Shown: piece after piece, positions 56,836 to 64,000 of the stretch
Position numbering within the stretch: position 1 is the stretch's first letter
Layout of the letters: every line of letters starts with the position of its first letter
NCBI GenBank assembly: GCA_022376515.1
Contig: WTXI01000034.1
Coordinates: 124,001-188,000 of the forward strand
Direction: 5' to 3'
Length of the DNA stretch: 64,000 nucleotides
From: Lactifluus volemus
Taxonomy: Eukaryota > Basidiomycota > Agaricomycetes > Russulales > Russulaceae
The notes under the pieces: model-generated
The model's database searches: none
What the model was told of the DNA's origin: nothing
Seen by the model: the letters and a program-made list of their open reading frames with translations, nothing else
Made by a program: the position numbers and the translations under genes

Positions 56836-57841
56836 ATGTCCTCGCCGCAACGACCAATTGTCTTCATGGACATCAACATTGGAGAGACACCCGCGGGGAG
56901 ATTGAAAATGGAGCTTTTTAGCGACGTCGTTCCAAGGTATGTGCGTGCTCTCCTCATCCTTTCCTATAACGATCACCAAACAGTTTTCGAACTCTTTTAT
57001 CCGCAACTTAGGACAGCAGAGAATTTCCGTCAGCTGTGTACCGGAGAGTACAGGGTTAATTCGCGGCCGCAGGGTTACAAGGGCGCTACCTTCCATCGGT
57101 GAGCTACCCTTCATGTCGACTCCTCGTACCGTCTCTTGCTTGCTCACGAGCCATTGCATGCAGCGTGTGAGTACATCCCCCTTTTCGCATTTACAAGCTT
57201 ATCGAAGGGAGCGCGCAGTGTACCGAATTTCATGTGTCAAGGTGCGGAAATATTTCAGTTAGCTCGACAGCCCTTTCTCATCCGAGGCTGAAAGGTGGTG
57301 ATTTCCTAAAGGGCGACGGGACGGGATCATTCTCGATATATGGCGATAAGTTCCCTGTCAATCTTCGTTTATTTTAACCTCTTTACTATCTGGATGAGCT
57401 TACGTCCTTCTTTTCTTATCCAGGACGAGAATTTCCAGGTGAAGCATACAGGTCCAGGGCTTCTCTCAATGGTGCGTATCGTGTCATGCGCGTGATGTGT
57501 GGAGTTGACCTCACTATGAGTACCGTAGGCCAATTCCGGCCCCAACACGAACGGCTGCCAGGCGCGTCTCTAAACGTACCTATTTGTCACCCCGTCTTCC
57601 TGAAGATGGCTTGCAGTTCTTCATCACGACGGAACCGTGTGATTTTCTGGATGGAAAACATGTCGTCTTTGGCAAGGTCATCGACGGCATGCTCACGCTA
57701 CGGAAGATCGAGAACGTCCCGACGGGGCCCAATAACCGACCGAAGCTTGCAGTAAAAATCACTGGTATGTTCATAGTCTCATCCAGCCGGAGATCGTTAT
57801 TTATAATTCTACTTTTAACCGCAGAGTGCGGGGAAATGTAA
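56836..57841 (+). CDS. PPIH: cyclophilin H (snRNP-associated peptidyl-prolyl isomerase), 8 exons
   Basis: Exons 56836-56936, 57012-57098, 57219-57241, 57295-57356, 57424-57471, 57529-57561, 57617-57764 and 57825-57841 give 172 residues. Family blocks: [90 protein letters not shown] and the PPIH-specific end [12 protein letters not shown] through ECGEM. It catalyses Pro isomerisation and in humans binds PRP4/PRP3 in the tri-snRNP. Two oddities: one residue seems missing after FHR (V-P where the family has V-I-P/K), and the cyclosporin-contact Trp is Phe (CDFLDG). Intron 57562-57616 uses a GC donor. It is divergent from DIB1. Confidence 0.95.
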
Positions 57842-58337
57842 GCAAGGGGGGCTCCTTACGCGCTTCATTACATCTTTGTCGTCTGTACCTCCAAGTAGTT
57901 CTTGCTCTACGTGCAGCTGATGATGGAATATGGCCCACACCTTTTCGTCGAGGTCTTTCCGCTTCAGTGCTTTGGTGTGGAACCGATGTCTGTCTTTCGT
58001 CCCACCGTCTTCCGCTGAACACATACGTGGCCAGTATTCCGCTTTGTGTTATGAGTATTGCTTTCGTCTTTGGAATTTTTTTTACGTGAACTGGCCAGTA
58101 CATGTCCATTTCCTTTCGGTTAATCTGCATGGCTCGTATGCCGGGACTAACATGCGAGCTGGGAGGAACAGACGATGCTTCCAAGAGGCACAAGCGCCCC
58201 AACTCGTCACGGGAATTTATCAAGTCGATGAGATGCTACAAAGAGTATTCGCGTGACAGGTCAAGCCGAGCTATACGATGTGATTCAACCTGTATATGGG
58301 GCCACCAAAGTCCTGCCCAGTTGCTCATAGCCAGATA
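57842..58337. other. no firm gene; minus-strand frame of unknown family
   Basis: A minus-strand frame near 57815-58024 contains KALKRKDLDEKVWAIFHHQL and HVEQELLGG, which look helical and coding-like, but I find no start, no splice partner I trust and no family. Confidence 0.25.
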
Positions 58338-58369
58338 AACCCATGCTCTTCCGGCCGAGCTACCGTAGG
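58338..58369 (-). repeat. stray 5' half of a tRNA gene
   Basis: The minus strand repeats the first ~30 nt of the tRNA at 58535-58622, with about two mismatches (CCTACGGTAGCTCGGCCGGA versus CCTTCGGTAGCTCAGCCGGA, and onward to GAGCATGGG). It then diverges with no anticodon stem or T arm. Confidence 0.75.
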
Positions 58370-58534
58370 CTAAGCATTGCCGTAGGGGTGGGCATAATGT
58401 GCAGAGTCTCACATAAATGAACCCCTCCCGGTTGCACCAACGTCGAGATCTCATAGCTCGGATTGATATGTCGCGCAAATGTTCTTCACCCATACACCGT
58501 GACCTTCATTTTCTTGGGAAGAAAGAAAAAGGTT

Positions 58535-58622
58535 TCCTTCGGACTGGAATCGAACCAACAACCTTGGGATATCACAGATGTTCTGTTATAGTCCCATGCT
58601 CTTCCGGCTGAGCTACCGAAGG
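58535..58622 (-). tRNA. tRNA-Tyr-like gene with 15-nt intron, anticodon ATA
   Basis: The minus strand folds as a tRNA: acceptor CCTTCGG paired with CCGAAGG plus discriminator A, D arm GCTC..GAGC, anticodon stem TGGGA/TCCCA, T arm with GGTTCGATTCC. Between the anticodon stems lie 22 nt, a 7-nt loop plus a 15-nt intron in the canonical position after base 37. The body and the intron fit tRNA-Tyr, but the loop reads CTATAA, giving ATA where GTA is expected. It could be a variant, a pseudogene or a sequencing error. Some caution is due because the fold was made by hand. Confidence 0.82.
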
Positions 58623-59851
58623 TCGACTACCAATACAGTGGCACACATGATAAACACGGTGTGAGCAAATCAAAGATCACCTATCGCGATACACTCACAC
58701 TACTTGAGAAGCGACATAAATTCGGGAGAGAAGATAGATAATACTAAAATGTGTCCGTTGTGTCTGATTATGGCCAGCGTGGGCGGGGAACAGTATTTGC
58801 AGATGGCCAGTGAAGCGCGTGATAAAGCGACGATGCATGACATAAGCTTTGATTTAAGAGCTTGTGGAATGGGGTTTAGATAAACACAGCATATCCCGGA
58901 AGTCTTGCAGCCATTGCTCACGCAAGCCCACGGGCGCGCCTTTCAAGAGCGGGTACGAGTGCCGGGGTGTACTCGATAACGAGTGTGGTGCCCCAAGACT
59001 GATAGGGAGGCGCGCGATGAGATTCACCAGCTCAGAAACGAAAAGTGCCGGCATGAAGAAGCGTACGAGCCCATCGCACAGGCGCGTCATGTCCCCGGAC
59101 CCGAGTTGGTCACACCGAATGGCAAACCGTCCGCGTCTTGTGCAGAGACCAGCATGCGGAAGGAGACAAAAGGCCGTGTAGGACGTTTCGGAGAAGGGAT
59201 CGATGTTCGTTGCCATTCAAATTGTGGTAGGTTGTTGTACTATAACTTGCACTTACCGGGTCGCACGCGGTTTTCATTTCTTGCTTCGAGGAACCGAACA
59301 TTAGCACAGGTTTGAAGACACCGCTCTTGTTGTTCATTGATTTCACGATTCCGAGGCCTGCCGGTGAGAGTGGGGTTGAGACCCTCGTGGCGCTATGAGT
59401 TGGACGAAATGGGAAAGGCATATGGTTTGGCAAATTGGCAGAGAGTGGGCAACACAGCCGGTCATGTAAGCAGGGATGAGAGCCTACCACGGCATCCCGC
59501 CAAGTGGCCCGATTGGTACCTCCGACAGTCGGTCATGTGGCGTTTCAGAAACGCAAGGTCTCGATTGTTGCAATTACTTGGCTGGTTTCATTGCTCAATG
59601 AAACCATAAAGAAGCTACTTTTTATCCCCTTTCCTGTTGCGTGTTGACAATAATTATTACCAAGTTTTTTTTATTAATTCATCAAGGCTGTTCCATGATT
59701 TCGGCGGCGCTAGTGCGGATTCTCTCTCCCACTTCTTTCTTATCGGCTTCGGCCCTATCGTTTAGCCGAGGATCAGCTCATATAACGATAGTCGTTGGCG
59801 CCCTTTTTGTTGAACGCCAGAAGCTTCGTAGCTCTGCCATCGACTAGCACC
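58623..59851. other. no firm gene (about 1.2 kb)
   Basis: Minus-strand frames at 58854-59216 and 59110-59490 are open, and one contains ALFVSELVNLIARLPISLGA and LREQWLQDFRDMLCL. I recognise no family and see no reliable splice link, so they are left unannotated. The 3' end holds the promoter of the permease. Confidence 0.3.
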
Positions 59852-62110
59852 ATGCCATACGCGAACTCAGAGGTCAAGCGTGGTCATCAGATGGAAGGAG
59901 TGGTGGACCTTCAAACTGGCGACGAGTCAGAACTGGCAAGGATGGGATACAAGCAGGAGCTCAAGTGAGATTTCGTTTCAACCTTATCCACATTTCACCC
60001 CATAGATTTTGACACCCACCCGCTTGGAGGCGTGATTTGGGCTTGTTACATGTGAGTTACTTGAAAAACGACTACGTCTGTACAGTATTTGATGGACCCC
60101 GACAGAATTTTGGTGTTTCGTTTTCTATTATCAGCGTTATCACTGGCATACCCTCGTTGTTCCTCTTTGGTTTGGTGCGTGTCTCTTCGAGAATTGGGAT
60201 TATGTCTTTGTCTCTGACAAATCGCAGACGACTGGTGGGCCAGCTGTTATGGTGTGGGGCTGGGTCATCGTTGGTACGGGCGTTCTCTCCTTGGGTCAGA
60301 GTCACCGGTTCACCAGTATGAAGCCTTTTTCACGATGCTAGTTGGCTTGGCCATGGCAGGTACTCCCTCTCTGCGCGTCCAAAACCACCGTGTTTGTGAC
60401 GCGCAGCTTCCGAGTCAGAGATTTGCAGTGCGCATCCGACCAGTGGTGGTCCGTATTTTTGGGCGGCCATGATATCCAAGCCACAGGGTGCACCTTTCGC
60501 GTCCTGGGTCACAGGTTGGTTCAACCTTCTTGGGCTAGTTGCAATGACGACAGGAATCAGGTTTGCTATTGAGTTCACTCGCCGCACGTAGGCCTTTAAC
60601 TGATTTGCTTTTCTTTCTCTCTTCCAGTTTCGCGTGTGCCAACTTCATCTCTACGGCGGCTACAATCGGTACAAACTACCAACCGAACTCACGTAAGACC
60701 GTTGGAATTTATGCGGCGGTCCTTTTTATCCAGGGTCAATATTTTTCTCCCTTCTCATTTATCCCCTGCCAATCCTGATGCAGGAATGATCAACACCTTT
60801 GGCGTGCGCATTCTCAAGTACCTTAACAATGTTTCTGTCTGGTGGCACGCTCTTGGCACAACGTCGCTCATCATTGCAATCCTCGCAGCCGCTCCAAAAC
60901 ACCAGAGCGACAAATTTGTGTTCCGAACATTCATCGATGGTACTGGCGTCGATGGTATCGGGTGGTCGCAGCGCGCGAGTCCGGCCTATGTCGCCCTTAT
61001 CGGTATTCTCATGGCTCAGTACACGTTGACAGGTCGGACTACATCTCTTTTTCTTGCTCTCCGCTTCCCCAATCTCCAGGTTTTGATGCGAGCGCACATA
61101 TGACCGAAGAGACCCGTAATGCGGCCAGGTCTGGACCGATTGGCATTGTCACGTCCATCGGTGTCTCCGCTATCCTCGGCTGGTTCCTCATCCTGGGCTT
61201 GCTCTTTTCAATTCAGGATTACAGCACGACCATTGCATCGCCGAGTGGGCAGCCAGTGACACAAATATTTTTGGACACAGTCGGCGAAAAGGGTGCGATT
61301 GTTTTGATGGTAGGTAGTAATCCATAAAAGTGTTTAGGAACCATACATAAATAATACCGGGTTGTGACAGGTCATCGTCATCGGGGCAATGTTCCTCTGC
61401 GGGTACGGCCAAGTTTACATTCCCATCTCTTTCGCACCCCGTTCATCTTTACTCTTCCACATGTTGCAGGACCTTTTCTATCACATCCAATTCACGTATG
61501 ATGTACGCGTTTAGCCGGGACGGCGCAATCCCAGGCTCCAAATTTCTTAACAAAGTCGACGGGCGTTGGCGTTCCCCGATTCGTACCGGTCCGTTCTCCT
61601 CCTCCTCCTCCTTCCTCGGGGTGCGAATAGAGAAAAATTGAGCATTTCCTCTCCCTAACACAGTATGGCTTTCGTGCACATTGAGTTTGATCCTCGCCTT
61701 GCCCAGTCTCGGCAGTTCGGTTGCCTTTGCAGCCGCGACGTCCATCGCCACGATCGGACTGTACATCTCGTATGGTGTGCCAGATTTATTCGCTAGTCCC
61801 ATTTACTACTCACAGAAGCTCAGGCATCCCCATCGCTTTGCGCGTGATCTACGCAGATCGGTTCGTGCGCGGGCCATTCCACCTTGGCGCGTTCTCGTAC
61901 CCGATCGCGATTGTGGCCGTACTCTGGATCGCGCTCATCTCGATCGTCTTTTGTCTCCCACAACTCAACCCGGTCAACGCGCAGACGCTCAACTACGCCC
62001 CCGCTGCTGTCGGCATCGTGCTTACCTACGCTCTCGTCTTTTGGCTCCTCAGCGCCCGCACGTGGTTTACGGGTCCCGTCAGGCAGGAGCGTGCCGAGAT
62101 GTGTTTCTGA
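59852..62110 (+). CDS. amino-acid/GABA permease (APC superfamily), 13 exons
   Basis: Exons: 59852-59964, 60030-60051, 60106-60174, 60228-60273, 60324-60359, 60407-60560, 60628-60734, 60784-61032, 61080-61309, 61371-61402, 61470-61588, 61664-61774, 61824-62110; 524 residues, all phases consistent. About twelve membrane helices are expected. Landmarks: MGYKQELKRDLGLLHNFGVS, SGGPYFWAAMISKPQGAPFA, WVTGWFNLLGLVAMTTGI, GFDASAHMTEETRNAARSGP and SITSNSRMMYAFSRDGAIPG. These are typical of the fungal GABA/choline/polyamine branch of the APC family; the substrate cannot be fixed. It is likely plasma membrane or vacuolar. The acidic and basic N-terminus (VDLQTGDESELARMG) fits a regulated cytosolic tail. 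Confidence 0.93.
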
Positions 62111-62702
62111 CAGTATCAAAGATATGGTATATTACACAGGATAAATGATATGTCTAATCAGGATCGTATATCAATTGCTAGTTGTCCCTTCGATTTGGCT
62201 ACTTTCCCGGCTCAGTTGCCTAAGAACCTCTTGGAAGGAGCATCACGCTTCTCGTGCTCGAGCTATGCGGCTGTCGGTTCTTACGCGTTTCTCCATGCGA
62301 CAGGTGTGCTTCACTTTGACGAGGTGAAACTGTCTCGCGTAACAGCGACTTGCGGGGGCGTATGACGTCGCATTGTTGCTACTCCCAAAGCTCTCAGTGA
62401 GTACAGTAAGATAAAGTTGGTTCTGATGCTGGATATCAGAACAGTATAGGAGAGAAGCAACTAAATTCATTAATGTGTGCCTATGTCCTATCTCACTTAA
62501 TCAGTCGATCAATGCGATGGCGACGTCCATAAGGGAAAAGGTTGTTTAGCAGACTGGACTCCTGTAAGAGTGTCACGTGACTGAAAAAGTCTATCGAAAA
62601 GTGGAAAGGGGCGCGGGTGCGGAAGTACCAGCGTCGTGTCTGTCAGCCACTTCAAGTTGTTTGATTATCACGTTCTTGTTCTCTTCCATTAATGTCGCCG
62701 CC

Positions 62703-63572
62703 ATGGCAAACACGACTAGCTCAGAAACATCAGCGAGAAACTGGTCGGCAAGCGATCTACTCGCCCACAATATAACGGTTCAATGCCAAAGCGCTCCTGA
62801 TTTCTTCGGTAGAGAGCCTGGTTCTATAGATCACATCGATCCCGACCTTCTTTTGCCTACAAACACCAGCTTTTCCAGCACTACCACCAATCTTTCTGAC
62901 GATGCCTACCGGTTTCTTGCTCACCTATATCTGGCCTCTCATGAACATCCCTGCCAAAAGAGTACCATCGTTGACCTATCCAGAAGCATCTTGGACGCCA
63001 CTGGCTTCTGTGAGCGTGACATAGTCTCCAAGCGCGACCATGACATCCCGCATACATTTCGCGGATATCGGACAACGCGGGCGGATGTATGCCTCTTTCA
63101 TTTGACTAGTCACTCGATCCTTTTGGTCGTTCAAGTTGCGTGCGATGAGACGACTGACAACTCCGAGTCGGCCGATCCAGTACCTCAAGTCATTGCGGAA
63201 GCGATTGCCACCTTTCAGTATAACAATCGAACACGCGCTGCCTCAGGTCTTCCCATCCTTGACACCATGACGGTCCCATGCATTTCCATGGTGGGAACGA
63301 AGCCAACCTTTTACCTGGTCCCAGTGACCTCACAGCTCAGCACTTGTGTCATTTCGGGTCTATATCCATCACATCCTACAGTTGTACAATGTTGTCCTCT
63401 ACCCAGCCAACTCAGTATCTTTAAGGGCATGGAGGTCCTGGATTATCGTCGCGCCGCCCTGCAATATTTTGATGCATTCCGTGATCTAGCAAGGGTCAAT
63501 TGGACCAAATTCATTGATGGATATGTTAAAGTACGTTTCCTTGATTATAAGGAATTCGAAGTCTCAAACTAA
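62703..63572 (+). CDS. Agaricomycete orphan protein, single exon
   Basis: The ATG at 62703 sits in GCCGCCATGG, an excellent Kozak context, and gives 289 residues without introns. The same frame is open further upstream from 62577, but those residues do not fit the family. Landmarks: NWSASDLLAHNITV, DLSRSILDATGF, TRADVCLFHLTSHSILLVVQ, AIATFQYNNRTRAASGLPIL, TMTVPCISMVGTKPTFYLVP and EVLDYRRAALQYFDAFRDLA. I recall many paralogues in Agaricomycetes with no assigned function. The beta-rich core with an acidic site after LVVQV (CDET) faintly resembles restriction-endonuclease-like folds; that is speculation. Confidence 0.75.
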   Translation: MANTTSSETSARNWSASDLLAHNITVQCQSAPDFFGREPGSIDHIDPDLLLPTNTSFSSTTTNLSDDAYRFLAHLYLASHEHPCQKSTIVDLSRSILDATGFCERDIVSKRDHDIPHTFRGYRTTRADVCLFHLTSHSILLVVQVACDETTDNSESADPVPQVIAEAIATFQYNNRTRAASGLPILDTMTVPCISMVGTKPTFYLVPVTSQLSTCVISGLYPSHPTVVQCCPLPSQLSIFKGMEVLDYRRAALQYFDAFRDLARVNWTKFIDGYVKVRFLDYKEFEVSN

Positions 63573-64000
63573 TGATATCTCAATACCCCCCAGATCGGAC
63601 AAAGTGTTTCTGATACGAAGGCTTAATCTTTCCTTAAAATTTGTACAGTAGTCACAGTCTTAGTACACGCTCGAGAGAATAATTTTTCGGAACTATCGTC
63701 AGTGTCATTTTCAACGGAAGTGGAGTCATCTGCATGGGCGAGGGCTAGAACAGGAGGCGCAAGGAGTTGAACGAGCACTGCACCGCGCCCTCACCTCGTG
63801 CGAGCGGCAAACCGGCGCTTGTACATCATATAGTCATGCTCAATTCCAGAGATATTCACTCAATATGGGACAGGTTGGAAAAGGAGCATGTGAAGACGGA
63901 GGAAAGCGTAGAGACGTCAAAGAGTCGTCTTGAGGGTGCACAAAAACAACATTAGCCTAGGACTGGGAGGCATGGAGGAAAGCGGGTTCAGTGTGCCCCA
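63573..64000. other. no gene seen to the window end
   Basis: One 62-codon plus-strand frame (63767-63955) is open but has no motif. A gene could begin beyond the window. Confidence 0.3.

Noticed and set aside
1..64000. CRISPR array, bacterial operons, rRNA genes, complete LTR retrotransposon
   Set aside because: No regularly spaced direct repeats, no rRNA signatures and no LTR pair were seen; the only retrotransposon trace is the Gag fragment at 52.1-52.75 kb.

Overview
This window looks like nuclear DNA of a filamentous basidiomycete, most likely an Agaricomycete. The protein genes are cut by many short introns (mostly about 45-75 bp, GT-AG with some GC-AG). The gene families present (copper amine oxidase, CPL1-like secreted protein, F-box-like proteins with the degenerate LRY..AAAG signature, a Plavaka-type transposase, and orphan families known from Agaricomycetes) fit that group. 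I found no bacterial operon, CRISPR array, rRNA or viral gene. All gene models were spliced by hand from reading-frame continuity, splice sites and remembered family motifs; no search was run.

Layout. 0.5-10.2 kb is gene-dense: a coiled-coil hypothetical, a nine-exon short-chain dehydrogenase, a decayed copy of the spliceosomal WD40 gene PRP46/PLRG1, a mitochondrial carrier, a very small membrane protein and a copper amine oxidase. 10.2-13.4 kb is gene-free. 13.4-18.6 kb holds LTO1, a WHI2-like gene and a MED25-like vWA gene. 18.6-24.85 kb is a second gene-free tract. 24.85-35.15 kb holds MTO1 (mitochondrial tRNA modification), a DUF2470 membrane protein, an F-box-like gene, a dead NACHT ATPase and a CPL1-like secreted protein.

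35.2-54.7 kb is the accessory part. It has a Plavaka-type transposase with a ~1.8 kb insertion-swollen intron, a diverged ~250 bp inverted repeat, a gene with a 25-residue internal tandem repeat, a DUF6698-like gene with a duplicated promoter segment, an antisense copia Gag fragment, a single captured exon of the mitochondrial ribosomal protein L1 gene, a VPS10 receptor fragment, and a degenerate minisatellite. The juxtaposed gene fragments suggest capture by a mobile element or repeated segmental duplication.

55.1-64 kb returns to housekeeping genes: DPH3, DIB1 and PPIH (the latter two head-to-head, both tri-snRNP proteins), an intron-containing tRNA-Tyr-like gene with an unexpected ATA anticodon plus a stray 5' tRNA half, an amino-acid permease, and a single-exon orphan. 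Four of about 86 inferred introns use a GC donor.
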